Source of the DNA: Gemmata massiliana
Lineage (GTDB): Bacteria; Planctomycetota; Planctomycetia; Gemmatales; Gemmataceae
DNA: 64,000 nt
Assembly (NCBI RefSeq): GCF_901538265.1
Contig: NZ_LR593886.1
Coordinates: 4,919,738-4,983,737 of the forward strand
Direction of reading: 5' to 3'
Below, one piece after another: positions 1 through 9,122 of the stretch (position 1 is its first letter; each line of letters starts with the position of its first letter). The notes below the pieces were generated by a model, which had not been told where the DNA came from, did not search any database, and saw only the letters and a program-made list of their open reading frames with translations. The translations under genes and the position numbers were made by a program.

Positions 1-324
1 AATCGAGCCGAAATCAGTAACGAGGAGCAGGGTGGGAATCGCGAACTGCTGGCAGAGCGCGAGCCGGCGCTTGAAGTGCTCGAAGTGAGCCTTGCGTTGC
101 TCGCCCTGTGACACGAGCAATCCGCCCTGGTACGCGGCTGCGGTGAGCGCGATTCCACGATCTGTGAGGGCGCGTCGTGTGTCGTCGGGTGAGACGGCGT
201 CGAGGTGTTTCTCCAGTTTCGTGAGCCACACTTCGATGGCGGAGCACCCACCGGCCGGGTAATTCGCCACGTCGTCCGCGAACGACCCGGGCAGTGTTGT
301 TACTTGCGAAATACAGGGAATCAT
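1..324 (-). CDS. Sugar phosphate isomerase/epimerase-like protein, N-terminal part only
   Basis: Only the first 107 residues are inside the window; the gene continues past the left edge. The ATG at 324 opens a frame reading ...AIEVWLTKLEKHL... followed by ...QGEQRKAHFEHFKRRLALC... and ...IPTLLLVTDFGSI. That pattern (an early EVW/E-L strand, 'R....F..RL..C...G/A.P.L.V') is what the xylose-isomerase-like TIM-barrel family of sugar phosphate isomerases/epimerases shows over its first three beta-alpha units. The start lies only three bases beyond the stop of the pseudokinase gene, so the two are probably co-transcribed. Substrate cannot be predicted. No signal peptide, so it should be cytoplasmic. 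Confidence 0.65.
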   Translation of the reverse strand, partial: MIPCISQVTTLPGSFADDVANYPAGGCSAIEVWLTKLEKHLDAVSPDDTRRALTDRGIALTAAAYQGGLLVSQGEQRKAHFEHFKRRLALCQQFAIPTLLLVTDFGSI

Positions 325-327
325 GCG

Positions 328-1773
328 TTAGCTTTGGGGTTTCTCACGAGGCTGCTTTGTCTTCGTCTTCTCTTTCTCCGGCTCCTTCTTCTCGGTCGGG
401 GCCGGGCTTGAATCGAAGTTGATGTATCCACCGAGCCAAGCCACGAGCAGGCCGAACGCCGTCAGGTGCATACACAGTCCGATCACGATCAACAATTTTG
501 AACGGTTTTTGTCTTTTTTGGATAATCCCTTCCGTCGCGTGGGCTTCGCGTCAGTTTCGGACGTGGCGTCGGCAAAGGCATCAGGGTTCACCCCCCACCC
601 GTCCGGTTCCGGGGGCGCGACCGGCACCGCCACGGGCAGCGCGGTGTCTCGAATGACCGGTACCGTGGTCACCGATGAGATTGGCACGGCCATTGGGACT
701 GCCGGGGGCGGGGGAAGGGTTCCCGCGCGGCAGAACGGAGCCAACACGTCTTGTACTTCCTGAGCTGTCTGGGGGCGGTCCTCCGGTCGCTTGGCGATCA
801 TCCGCATGACGAGCGCGGCGAGATCGGGAGGGAGGTCTGGTCGCAGTTTGGAGAGCGGAACTGCTTCGGCGGAGTGGATCTTGGTCGCGAGTTCATTCGG
901 GGTGTTGGCAGTGTGTGGCGCCCGTCCCGCGAGCATTAGGTAGAGGGACGCGCCCAAACCGTAAATATCGCCGCGCGCATCGTAACTGTTACTGTCCACA
1001 CTTTCAGGGGAAAGGTACGCCAAAACGTCGGGTGTGCGCGAATTCTGAGCGGTCAGCGCGTGCGCCGGGATCAGTCCCGTTTCGGCCAGTTTCACGATCG
1101 CGTTGTGAGCGGGTCGGCGCTTCGTTGTTCCGTCGGGGTAGGCTTTCGTCGTAAGCGGGCCGACGATTATTAACCCTGGTCGAACTTCGCCGTGCCACCC
1201 GCCGCGATCGTGGATTGTGCGGAGCGCGGACGCGATAGCCCAGCCGTATTCCGCCGCGAGGAACCCCGGCATAGCCCCGCCGATCTCGATCAGGAGCGAA
1301 CCGAGGTCCGTCGAGTCGGTCGGCTGGTCGAGTACCGCGTAAGCTTCCCCACGATATTCCCCGGCATCCAGGAGCGGGAGAAGGTTGGCGTGCGGGAGCA
1401 TCCCGAAGGTACGCGCGCGGTTGATGACACCCGAATTAGACGAGTTGCCGAAAGCGCTTGTGTTCAACCGCCGTAGGACGACCGGAGTGCGTAGCGACGG
1501 GTGAAGAGCCCGGTACGCGGTTCCCCCCGGGCACGGCCCGATTTTGTCAACCACGGGGTAGTTGGCGAAGCTTAAATCCTGCCCGCGCCCCTCGCGGATC
1601 GCGTCAGCTTGATACTGAGTAAGAACGCCTTTTTCGAGCAAGTACGAACACAGTGCGGTGAGGTCGGTTTGGGGGGCGTCGGGCTGGCGAATGATCTGCT
1701 CCACCTGATCGGGGAACAGTACACGGTTTGCTTTTGCGTCGTTGAAAAAACTGGCAATTGAATCGGAGGGCAT
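328..1773 (-). CDS. Serine/threonine pseudokinase with C-terminal membrane anchor
   Basis: A 481-residue protein with the fold of a planctomycete Ser/Thr kinase but without the catalytic residues. The VAIK lysine is Arg (VVLRRL, about 98-103), HRD is HGE (194-196), and the DFG position reads ETG (231-233). SPE (255-257) and DIYGLGASLYLML (helix F region) remain. Residues 1-70 form a helical head with the 'L..G.LT.YQADAI..G' pattern that precedes many planctomycete kinase domains. A Pro/Val-rich linker (355-390) leads to one membrane segment (426-448) and a Lys/Glu-rich tail. The ATG at 1773 is preferred over an upstream TTG at 1839, whose 22 extra residues look unrelated. It is probably a scaffold or sensor rather than an active kinase. 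Confidence 0.8.
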   Translation of the reverse strand: MPSDSIASFFNDAKANRVLFPDQVEQIIRQPDAPQTDLTALCSYLLEKGVLTQYQADAIREGRGQDLSFANYPVVDKIGPCPGGTAYRALHPSLRTPVVLRRLNTSAFGNSSNSGVINRARTFGMLPHANLLPLLDAGEYRGEAYAVLDQPTDSTDLGSLLIEIGGAMPGFLAAEYGWAIASALRTIHDRGGWHGEVRPGLIIVGPLTTKAYPDGTTKRRPAHNAIVKLAETGLIPAHALTAQNSRTPDVLAYLSPESVDSNSYDARGDIYGLGASLYLMLAGRAPHTANTPNELATKIHSAEAVPLSKLRPDLPPDLAALVMRMIAKRPEDRPQTAQEVQDVLAPFCRAGTLPPPPAVPMAVPISSVTTVPVIRDTALPVAVPVAPPEPDGWGVNPDAFADATSETDAKPTRRKGLSKKDKNRSKLLIVIGLCMHLTAFGLLVAWLGGYINFDSSPAPTEKKEPEKEKTKTKQPREKPQS

Positions 1774-1863
1774 CGGGTAACCCAGGGATGAGCGGCGCAG
1801 GCAGGTACGAGTTATTCTAGCGTGCAGAACCGACTTCAAAAGTCAAAATAGGCAAGAACGTCG

Positions 1864-4800
1864 CTACCAACGGGCCACCCATTCGCTCCATGTCACTCGA
1901 CGGGCGAGCGCCCCGGCACCTTGTTCTGGCCCCGCTTCGGTCGTGCGTTCACGGGTATCGAACCGCGCGGCGGCGGCCATATCGAGAAGTCCCCGCAAGG
2001 CGAACGCGGACACCGCGCGCTGGGTTTCCGTCAGTTTGTCGGCCCAGCCCATGTGCGGGATGCTCGCTTCGATTGCCCCACCGATATTCTCAAACGCGAT
2101 TACGAACGGATCGCGACCCAGTGCGGGCGCTCGTAGCTCGATTTCCGCACGTTGGCACCCGAACCGGATCGTGCCTACCTCGACGGCGATTCCGCCCCAA
2201 TCTTTGTTGCCGGCCAAGAGGGGAAGGAGTTCGCGCTCGATGAACCGATGAACCCCCTCGGCCGCGTGCTCCAGTTCGTGGTGCAAGCGGGCAGTTTTGG
2301 CCTTATCGCCCGCGTCGAGAGCGTGCCGCGTCTTGCGGTGCAGCTTCGGAACCGTTCCGGAGTGGAACCCCGGGCGCAGCAGCCCGCGCATCGATTCTCC
2401 GTGTGAACCGAGCATCACCGGTTTCAGATCGGGCGATAGGTTCGCGCGGTACAACCGCCAGTTTTCCTTCAACTCCCACGCGACGAACCCGAAAACACCG
2501 GGGCACCCGTTAATGATCGCGGTAGCGGGTACGATGCCGATCTGCTTGGACAGCGGGACTATCGTTGGCCACACGAGTTTGTGGCCGATTGTGACGACCG
2601 GGAAGTGCTTCACCGGGTTCACTTGAGGTTCCAACAGCAAGTAGAACGCGAACCGCGTCACGTAGGCGATCGGGAACCAAATCAGCCCGAGAATCGCTTT
2701 AAGAGCGAACGAACCCTGCGAATCGCCGCCGCGGAATCGCATCCATTCGTCCACGGCATAAAGTTGCCGCTCTACCCAGTTTGCGAGTGTGCGGAACAGG
2801 TCAATAATCGCGCCGATCAGACCGGGTAAGAGATTGGAACGAACGAGACGCCACCAGTCTGACAAGGCCTCTGCTATACGGTCCTGGAACATCCACCCGG
2901 ACGGCAAGTTGTACAAAGCGGCCAGGGCCACAAACCATACTAATCCCCACCCTAACAGGAACCGTGGGGGCAATCCGAAGATGATGAAAATCCCGACCAA
3001 AATGAGGCTCAGAAGTAGCGGGCTAAAAAAGTGACGGTACAGGAACCGGGCGAAGTTGCTGTGCCGAATCGCGCGCAAGGAAGGTGACCGCCAAATCGCA
3101 CGGGGCAGATCCCAGAGCAATCCCCTTATAGCTCGCCATACGAATCGCAAAGCCGCGACCACCGCGCGCCGGAACGGGGCCGCGTGGAAGATCAACAGTA
3201 GGAAAACTCCTAAACCCAGGAGCGCTGGCCACGTAATCAGACTCGGTTCCGCTTCATAGAATTCGAGTGTTTCTGGGTCGAACTCCCACACCGTGTGCTC
3301 TTTTTTCGCGGCCGACGACGTGAACACGTTTGTCACAAGATCGACACGGGCTTCAACACCTTTCTCCACGAACTCCAGAGTGTCTTCGTCGAAATCGGCT
3401 GGCGTTGGCACCTCGTCTTCAAAAAACTCCAGAGTGTCCTCGTCGAAATCCCATTCCCATTGTTGTGCTTCTCCTCCCGGAGCGTTCTTGAGAGTGATCG
3501 GCGCGACCTGAGCTTTGGTTTTGTCGAACGATTTCCCAACTAATTCGACGACTTTTCCGCCATGATGCCGTATTTCCTCGGCGACCATCAACACGCCGAA
3601 GGCGCCACCGAATGGCAGAAGTAGGTACAGCGTGAGCACCCGCCCCCACGGAGTACCGAAGAAGATCGAACTGAACCGCTGGATCGTTCGGAGGTAGATT
3701 TCTCCCCGTCGGTAGACCCCATCAAGTGCGTATGCGAGATTCCGGTCCGCGCGCAACAAAGGGTCGCCGGTCAGAAATTCCTTGATTCCCGCGAGATCGG
3801 AGAGCTTGAGCCGATTACGTGCGACCGCGTCGCGTAGGTCACCGATCCGGAGGAACCCGCGGTCGCAAATGCGATCGAGCAGCTCCGCAACGAGCTTATC
3901 ACGCGCGACTTCTTCGACCCGGTTGGTCGGCACCACTCCCGCGTCCGTGAGTGCGCGCGTGATGATCGGCTCGAACTCGTGCCGGATCGCATGCGCCCGT
4001 CGGTGGACCTCGTGGTGCATCAGGCGGTCGAGGCGCAGTTGCTCCTGCTCGTCCAACCCCGCGCGGAGAAGTTGCTTGTGCGCCTTATTGAGCGCCATGA
4101 GCAACATGACCGGGCGCGCGTGTGGCAGGTGCCTGCGAACCGGGCGCCGGCCGAACGTGCGAATGTACTCGGGTAGGTCCACGGCGTAAACTTCGCGCGC
4201 GAGATCTGCCGGGATGCGCTGGAGCTCGTAAAGGCAGCGCGCAGCGCGGGGCCAGATACCCGCGGCCGCGAGAGGGAGCAGTGGACCGAGTGCCTGACGC
4301 CACTCCTGGCGCGTTTCGTGGTCCCATTCCAGCACAGCGCCGAGCCGGTCCACCAACTGTCCGAGGGCGTCGATGGCTCCCGCCACGGCCCGCTCGCAGT
4401 CTTCCCCTCGACCGATCTCGGCCGCCTGGGTGCGGAGTATTGCCGCGCGAACGAGGTTCCCTTTCTGTTCGGCGTCGAGTGCTTTTTGGAGTCGTCCGCT
4501 CGTGTCCCCTGGAGCACCCGCACTTGTCGCGGATGTTCGCGGCGAACAAGGCGCGCACCAGCGGTCGTCCGGGGACGGATCGCGTTCCGGGTCCGCAGCG
4601 CCCGCGGGGCGTGAGCGCGTCACGAGTTCCGGGATCGCAATCCCGTCCGAAAGAACGTCTCGAACGGTGTGGCCGTGGGGCAGGGCGGGGAAATACTCCT
4701 CTGCCGCGTGAGTCGTGAAGTGGTCGAGATCGAGGTACACGGCTGCGAACACGCGGTAGCGGTCCGCGTCGCTTGCTTTGGGGTCCGCAAGGTGTTCGCA

Positions 4801-5229
4801 TTCCAAAACGTAGCGGATTTCGCGCGCCGCACTCGGACCAAAGGCATTCAGCCGTGCGGAACACGCTTCCGGGCTGAGTTTCCCGGACGCGAGTTGATCG
4901 TCGACCGCCCGCATGACGGCCGCGCGGAACAGCACGCGCCAGTAAGCACGCAACTGTTCTGCCTGGGGCTTTTTCTCGATCAATCGGTCGTTCGGGTCGG
5001 TCACGAGGAGCAGCCGCGTTTCTGGCCCCTCCGTGACCGCACGCGGGAGTACGTCTGCAGCAACAAGCTCGGCCCGGCTGAACCAGTACGGCAGATCGGT
5101 ACGCGAGGGTAGCGCGTGTCCGCGATCGGCCAGATAGTTCAATACCTGGCGCAAGTGCCGTTCGGACACGAGCCGCAAGGCCGGTTCAACGGCGCGGAGG
5201 ATCGGTTCGAGGCTCGAATCGTGCGACAA
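1864..5229 (-). CDS. Large membrane protein of unknown function (1121 aa)
   Basis: Not recognised. The start is a TTG at 5229, supported by CAGGAG eight bases upstream and an in-frame stop seven codons further up. Residues 1-500 are soluble, Arg/Leu-rich and mostly helical. A hydrophobic hairpin follows (TLYLLLPFGGAFGVLMVA), then an acidic segment carrying three copies of a short motif: DFDEDTLEFFE, DFDEDTLEFVE and EFDPETLEFYE. After these come at least five membrane segments (WPALLGLGVFLLLIF, LLLSLILVGIFIIFGL, GWGLVWFVALAAL and others) and a long soluble C-terminal half. It follows the pseudokinase gene's upstream side with 90 bp between them and may be co-transcribed with it. Probably an inner-membrane protein; no enzymatic motif was seen. 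Confidence 0.75.
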   Translation of the reverse strand: MSHDSSLEPILRAVEPALRLVSERHLRQVLNYLADRGHALPSRTDLPYWFSRAELVAADVLPRAVTEGPETRLLLVTDPNDRLIEKKPQAEQLRAYWRVLFRAAVMRAVDDQLASGKLSPEACSARLNAFGPSAAREIRYVLECEHLADPKASDADRYRVFAAVYLDLDHFTTHAAEEYFPALPHGHTVRDVLSDGIAIPELVTRSRPAGAADPERDPSPDDRWCAPCSPRTSATSAGAPGDTSGRLQKALDAEQKGNLVRAAILRTQAAEIGRGEDCERAVAGAIDALGQLVDRLGAVLEWDHETRQEWRQALGPLLPLAAAGIWPRAARCLYELQRIPADLAREVYAVDLPEYIRTFGRRPVRRHLPHARPVMLLMALNKAHKQLLRAGLDEQEQLRLDRLMHHEVHRRAHAIRHEFEPIITRALTDAGVVPTNRVEEVARDKLVAELLDRICDRGFLRIGDLRDAVARNRLKLSDLAGIKEFLTGDPLLRADRNLAYALDGVYRRGEIYLRTIQRFSSIFFGTPWGRVLTLYLLLPFGGAFGVLMVAEEIRHHGGKVVELVGKSFDKTKAQVAPITLKNAPGGEAQQWEWDFDEDTLEFFEDEVPTPADFDEDTLEFVEKGVEARVDLVTNVFTSSAAKKEHTVWEFDPETLEFYEAEPSLITWPALLGLGVFLLLIFHAAPFRRAVVAALRFVWRAIRGLLWDLPRAIWRSPSLRAIRHSNFARFLYRHFFSPLLLSLILVGIFIIFGLPPRFLLGWGLVWFVALAALYNLPSGWMFQDRIAEALSDWWRLVRSNLLPGLIGAIIDLFRTLANWVERQLYAVDEWMRFRGGDSQGSFALKAILGLIWFPIAYVTRFAFYLLLEPQVNPVKHFPVVTIGHKLVWPTIVPLSKQIGIVPATAIINGCPGVFGFVAWELKENWRLYRANLSPDLKPVMLGSHGESMRGLLRPGFHSGTVPKLHRKTRHALDAGDKAKTARLHHELEHAAEGVHRFIERELLPLLAGNKDWGGIAVEVGTIRFGCQRAEIELRAPALGRDPFVIAFENIGGAIEASIPHMGWADKLTETQRAVSAFALRGLLDMAAAARFDTRERTTEAGPEQGAGALARRVTWSEWVARW

Positions 5230-5433
5230 CGCCGGCTCCTGCGATTATCAGGTGTACCTATCACGATCATCCGAGAACCCGGGCGCCGGTCAAGCCTCTG
5301 CACCCGAAGTTCGGGCGCCCGGGACCGGGCGCGGCCGTCAAACACCGAGGAGTCACGCGCCGGTGGCCGGGGGGCGTATGATTTCCAATAGGCGGACGCG
5401 ATTTACGTCCGGCCGGTACCGGAGCGGCTCACC

Positions 5434-6447
5434 ATGCCCGAGATCCCGAAGTTGACACACCCGTGGTTCGTGGCCGTGTGGCCCGGGATGGGGCACGTGG
5501 CCCTGAACGCGGGCGTGTATCTGCTCGCTAAGCTCGGCATGACCGCCGTGGCCGAGTTCGAGGCCGGGGAACTGTTCGACGTGGCCCAGGTAGAAGTCAA
5601 GGACGGCATAATCCAACCGGCGCGCCGCCCGCGGAACCGGTTCTTCGTCTGGATCGACCCGAACAAGCGGCACGATCTCGTCGTTTTTCTGGGCGAAGCG
5701 CAGCCGCCGGTGGGCAAGTTCCCGTTCTGCCGGCAGGTGATCGATTACGCACGTGAACTCGGGGTCGAGCGGGTGATTACGTTCGCAGCGATGGCAACGG
5801 AGATGCGGCCCGAACATCCCTCGCGCGTGTTCGGCGCCGCGACCGATACGGACGGCGTGGCGGAACTGCGGCGGCTCGACGTGACCATTCTCGAAGAGGG
5901 CCACATCGGGGGGCTGAACGGGGTGCTTTTGGGGGCCGCTGCCGCGAGCGGGCTGCGCGGGAGCTGCTTCCTCGGCGAAATGCCGCAAGTCTTCGCGCAG
6001 GTTCCGTTCCCGAAGGCGTCGCTCGCGATTCTCGAAGCCTTCGCTGTGATGACTGGCATCGAACTGGACCTCGACGAACTCGCGGAGCAGGCGCACGCCG
6101 TGGAGGAGCAATTGGGCGAACTGCTCGCTCGCGTTGAGGACCAGTACGAGAGCCCGAACGAGGAAGCCGAAGAGGGTGCGGGCGACGACGAGGGCGAAGA
6201 GTTTTCCAGCGACGAGGAAGAGTCCGAGAGTGAAAGTAGCTCCGTGCAACACGAGGGGATCGGGTACCAGTACGACGGGCCGGACGAGCCTGTCTCGCAG
6301 ACGGCCGTGCAGCGGATCGAGGAACTGTTCGCGCGCGCCGCGACCGATCGCACCAAGGCGTTCGAGTTGAAACGCGAACTCGACCGGCTCGGGCTGTTCA
6401 AGCGCTACGAAGACCGGTTCCTCGACTTGTTCAAGCACTCCGACTAA
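5434..6447 (+). CDS. PAC2-family protein
   Basis: A 337-residue protein resembling the PAC2 (proteasome assembly chaperone 2-like) family: N-terminal 'HPWFVAVWPGMGHVALNAGVYL', then 'R.FVWIDP....DLVVFLGEAQP', the conserved 'GVERVITFAAMATEM' region, and 'GHIGGLNGVLLGAAAASGLRGSCFLGEMP'. This is the usual order for archaeal and bacterial PAC2 proteins, which are 250-300 residues. The excess length is an acidic, low-complexity insert (about 245-275, runs of Glu/Asp/Ser) before a short helical C-terminus. The molecular role of bacterial PAC2 proteins is poorly known. The downstream CBM9 gene begins 42 bp later on the same strand, so the two could be co-transcribed. Confidence 0.8.
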   Translation: MPEIPKLTHPWFVAVWPGMGHVALNAGVYLLAKLGMTAVAEFEAGELFDVAQVEVKDGIIQPARRPRNRFFVWIDPNKRHDLVVFLGEAQPPVGKFPFCRQVIDYARELGVERVITFAAMATEMRPEHPSRVFGAATDTDGVAELRRLDVTILEEGHIGGLNGVLLGAAAASGLRGSCFLGEMPQVFAQVPFPKASLAILEAFAVMTGIELDLDELAEQAHAVEEQLGELLARVEDQYESPNEEAEEGAGDDEGEEFSSDEEESESESSSVQHEGIGYQYDGPDEPVSQTAVQRIEELFARAATDRTKAFELKRELDRLGLFKRYEDRFLDLFKHSD

Positions 6448-6489
6448 ATCTGAAGGCAAGAACCGTCCTCCTCGCACGGGACTCTTGCT

Positions 6490-7578
6490 ATGCTTCGCTC
6501 GCTCGCAGCCTTTATTGCGGTCGGCTCCGTTATTGCGCTCGCGCTGGTGCCCCACGCCACCGGCGCAGCGCCCGCCGAACCCGACGTGCTCAGCCCATTC
6601 CCGCACCCCAAGGGCTACGTTTGCTACCGAGCCGCAACGCCGGTTGTCATTGACGGCGACCTTAAGGACGCGGTCTGGGACGCGGTCCCGTGGAGCGATC
6701 CGTTCGCGGACATTGAGGGCGACAAGCGACCCAAACCGCGGTTCCGCACGCGGGTGAAGATGCTCTGGGACGACGAGGCGCTGTACATCGCGGCGGAGCT
6801 CGAAGAACCGGACGTCTGGGCCACGCTCAAGGAGCACGATTCGGTCATCTTCGCTGACAACGATTTCGAGGTCTTTCTCGATCCCGACGGCGACAACCAT
6901 CTCTACGGTGAACTCGAACTGAACGCGCTGAACACGACCTGGGATCTGCTGCTCACGAAGCCCTACAAAGACGGCGGCAACGCCATAAATGCCTGGGAAA
7001 TTACCGGTCTGCAAACGGCCGTGAAGGTGAACGGCACGTTGAACGATCCGCGCGATAAGGACACCGGCTGGACGGTCGAAATCAAGTGGCCCTGGAAGGG
7101 CTTAAAGGAATTCAGCGGGCGCCCGATGCCGCCGAAGGACGGCGACCAGTGGCGCATCAACTTCTCGCGCGTGGAATGGGACACGGAACTCGTTGGGGGC
7201 AAAACGCAGAAAATCAAAGGCAAACCCGAGCACAACTGGGTGTGGTCCCCGCAAGGGTTGATCGACATGCACCGGCCCGAACGCTGGGGGTACCTCCAGT
7301 TCAGCACGGCCAAGCCGGGTGAAGCGAAGTTCAAGCCCGATGCGGATTGGGACATCCGTGATGCGCTCCACCGTTGCTACTACGCGCAGCGCGCGTACCA
7401 CAAGAAGAACGGCAAATACACCTCTGCCATTGCGGATCTTGGCCTCAAAGACTTCCCGAACAATGTGCAAGCACAGACGACTCGAACCGGCTTCGAGGTC
7501 TCCTGGATGGGGCGCGACGGCACCCCGCCCAAGCCGCTTTACACGATCACGCACGACGCGCGAATTCGCAAAGAGTGA
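6490..7578 (+). CDS. Secreted carbohydrate-binding family 9-like protein
   Basis: A 362-residue exported protein. The signal peptide is clear (MLRSLAAFIAVGSVIALALV, cleavage near GAAPA). Residues 40-240 have the CBM9/DOMON-like pattern: 'VVIDGDLKDAVWDAVPWSDPFADIEG', 'VKMLWDDEALYIAAELEEPDVWA', 'DNDFEVFLDPDGDNHLYGELELNAL' and 'WTVEIKWPWKGL'. That pattern is found in family 9 carbohydrate-binding modules and related sugar-binding proteins. The last 90 residues (about 285-362) contain 'YYAQRAYHKKNGKYTSAIADLGL', which resembles the C-terminal part of pseudopilin-like proteins and is common in planctomycete secreted proteins. Likely role: binding a polysaccharide or sugar outside the inner membrane. 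The ATG at 6490 begins directly at the signal peptide. Confidence 0.85.
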   Translation: MLRSLAAFIAVGSVIALALVPHATGAAPAEPDVLSPFPHPKGYVCYRAATPVVIDGDLKDAVWDAVPWSDPFADIEGDKRPKPRFRTRVKMLWDDEALYIAAELEEPDVWATLKEHDSVIFADNDFEVFLDPDGDNHLYGELELNALNTTWDLLLTKPYKDGGNAINAWEITGLQTAVKVNGTLNDPRDKDTGWTVEIKWPWKGLKEFSGRPMPPKDGDQWRINFSRVEWDTELVGGKTQKIKGKPEHNWVWSPQGLIDMHRPERWGYLQFSTAKPGEAKFKPDADWDIRDALHRCYYAQRAYHKKNGKYTSAIADLGLKDFPNNVQAQTTRTGFEVSWMGRDGTPPKPLYTITHDARIRKE

Positions 7579-7633
7579 CGGTCTTTTCCTGTTTTGGGAC
7601 CGTGGGATTCCCGTCTGCGGTTCCCAGCTTCGA

Positions 7634-8188
7634 TCACCCAACTTTGTCTGAGTCGGGGGTGGGTGTTGGGGATTCCTGCGATCGTATGGATTCGCGGATC
7701 GCGGCAAGAATCTCCTCGCCACGAGTTCGGGTCCACGGGTCGGGATCTTGGAGCGCGAGAGCCAGTGCCGGGATCGCGGCGCGGCCATAGGAGATCAACG
7801 CGCGAGTTGCTGCGGCTCGGATTTCGGGCGAACCGAATTTCATCACCAGAAGCAGCGGCCGGACTGCGTCGAGGTCGCGCAGTTCTCCGAGCACGTTTGC
7901 GGCGGGTACTGCTATCTTCGGGTCGGCGTACTCAAGTGCCTGGATGAGTACGGCGGTGGCATTTGGACCCTGGCGCCGGAGCGCGTCAAGGGCCGCGTTC
8001 CGTACTTCGGGCATCATGTCTTTGAGCAGCACGAGCAATTCGTCGCACGCCCACGGGTCCGGAACGCCGCCGAGTTGCTCGGCGACCCGGCACCGCACGT
8101 CCGGATCGGCCGCACGGACCTGTGCGGCGGTCGCGTATCTCAACGCGCGGTCGCCGCTACCCCGGAGACGCTTGAACCATCCCAACAT
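7634..8188 (-). CDS. HEAT-repeat protein
   Basis: A 184-residue protein made mostly of HEAT-like helical repeats: 'DPDVRCRVAEQLGGV', 'MPEVRNAALDALRRQG', 'DPKIAVPAANVLGELRDLDAVRPLLLVM', 'SPEIRAAATRALISYG' and 'DPWTRTRGEEILAAI'. Each shows the D-P/x-x-R-x-x-A-x-x-L signature of PBS-lyase/HEAT units of about 30 residues. No enzymatic motif and no signal peptide are present, so it is probably a cytoplasmic protein-protein interaction scaffold. The gene converges with the CBM9 gene, leaving 55 bp between the two stops. Confidence 0.8.
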   Translation of the reverse strand: MLGWFKRLRGSGDRALRYATAAQVRAADPDVRCRVAEQLGGVPDPWACDELLVLLKDMMPEVRNAALDALRRQGPNATAVLIQALEYADPKIAVPAANVLGELRDLDAVRPLLLVMKFGSPEIRAAATRALISYGRAAIPALALALQDPDPWTRTRGEEILAAIRESIRSQESPTPTPDSDKVG

Positions 8189-8262
8189 GGGCGAACCCTG
8201 TTTGGAAGTCGATCGTTACTGCATCGTGCCCGCACCCTTGTGGCGAGAGCGGGCATTCAGAA

Positions 8263-9120
8263 TCACAACCCGTTGCCCGGCGTGACGGTGAGCTTCTTCT
8301 CCTTGCCGTCGCGCTTCACAACGAGCGTCACGGCCTTACCCGGCTTCACGAGTGACGCGGCCAGGAAGGTATCGGCGACGGTATCGGTCCAGCGCCCATC
8401 GAGCGTGAGCAGCCGGTCGCCTTCCTTCAACCCGCCGACCGCCGCGGGGCTTTTCGCGAGCACCTTACCAACCACCACGCCGGCCTCTTCGTCGTCCTTG
8501 TCGCGGGAGACATCGAATCCCCACACCGCGGCCGGGGCAACCACCTTCGGTTCCGGCTTCTTGCCGCTGCTCGCGCCCATGAGCTTTTCCGTCAGACCCT
8601 GCATCGCGTCGCCGGGGACGTAACCGTTGGGGGTCAGCGTCATTTCCTTCTTTTCGTAGTCGATGGACATCTTGTACCGCGCGAAGAACGGGAACCCGAT
8701 GATCCCCTCGACCGGACCGACCACGTCCGCGATCGCCGCGACGGTGGGGTGGTCCATCACCATCGTGGTCATCCCTTCGAGCTTCAGGTCGCCGATTTCG
8801 AGCTTCTTGATGGTCTTCGCGCCCATCGACGCGCCGAACAGCGGTAGCCCGCCCTTATCTTCCTTCGACAGTATCCCGGACGCCTTCGCGATCTTGTTGT
8901 TGACGAGGTTCGTGGGGGCGCCGGTGTCGAAGATCAACCGGTACGGTCCCTTGTCATTGATTTTCACCTGAATCGCCATGTGCCGCGATTTCAGCAACTC
9001 GAACGGAACGACGACGGGCTTCTCATCTATTTTCCGTGAATCTTTTTCCGGCGGTGCAGCAACACCAACCGGCGCGATTGCGAGAGCGGCGAACAGGGAA
9101 AGTGTGCGTGCGAATTGCAT
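8263..9120 (-). CDS. Secreted retropepsin-like aspartyl protease with PDZ domain (copy 2)
   Basis: A 285-residue exported protein. It has a signal peptide (MQFARTLSLFAALAIAPVGVAA), then a single-lobed aspartyl protease domain with the catalytic DTG in 'YRLIFDTGAPTNLVNN' and a second glycine-rich turn near 'GPVEGIIGFPFFARYKMSIDY'. It ends in a PDZ domain (about 195-285) with 'GVVVGKVLAKSPAAVGGLKEGDRLLTLDGR'. A single lobe means it would work as a dimer, as retropepsins do. The ATG at 9120 starts two bases after the stop of a paralogous gene, so this is a translationally close tandem pair. It probably acts in the periplasm; the substrate is unknown. Confidence 0.85.
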   Translation of the reverse strand: MQFARTLSLFAALAIAPVGVAAPPEKDSRKIDEKPVVVPFELLKSRHMAIQVKINDKGPYRLIFDTGAPTNLVNNKIAKASGILSKEDKGGLPLFGASMGAKTIKKLEIGDLKLEGMTTMVMDHPTVAAIADVVGPVEGIIGFPFFARYKMSIDYEKKEMTLTPNGYVPGDAMQGLTEKLMGASSGKKPEPKVVAPAAVWGFDVSRDKDDEEAGVVVGKVLAKSPAAVGGLKEGDRLLTLDGRWTDTVADTFLAASLVKPGKAVTLVVKRDGKEKKLTVTPGNGL

Positions 9121-9122
9121 GA

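Noticed and set aside
5353-7014. A 553-codon minus-strand frame across the PAC2 and CBM9 genes
   Set aside because: It spans two unrelated well-supported genes on the other strand and its protein has no recognisable fold.
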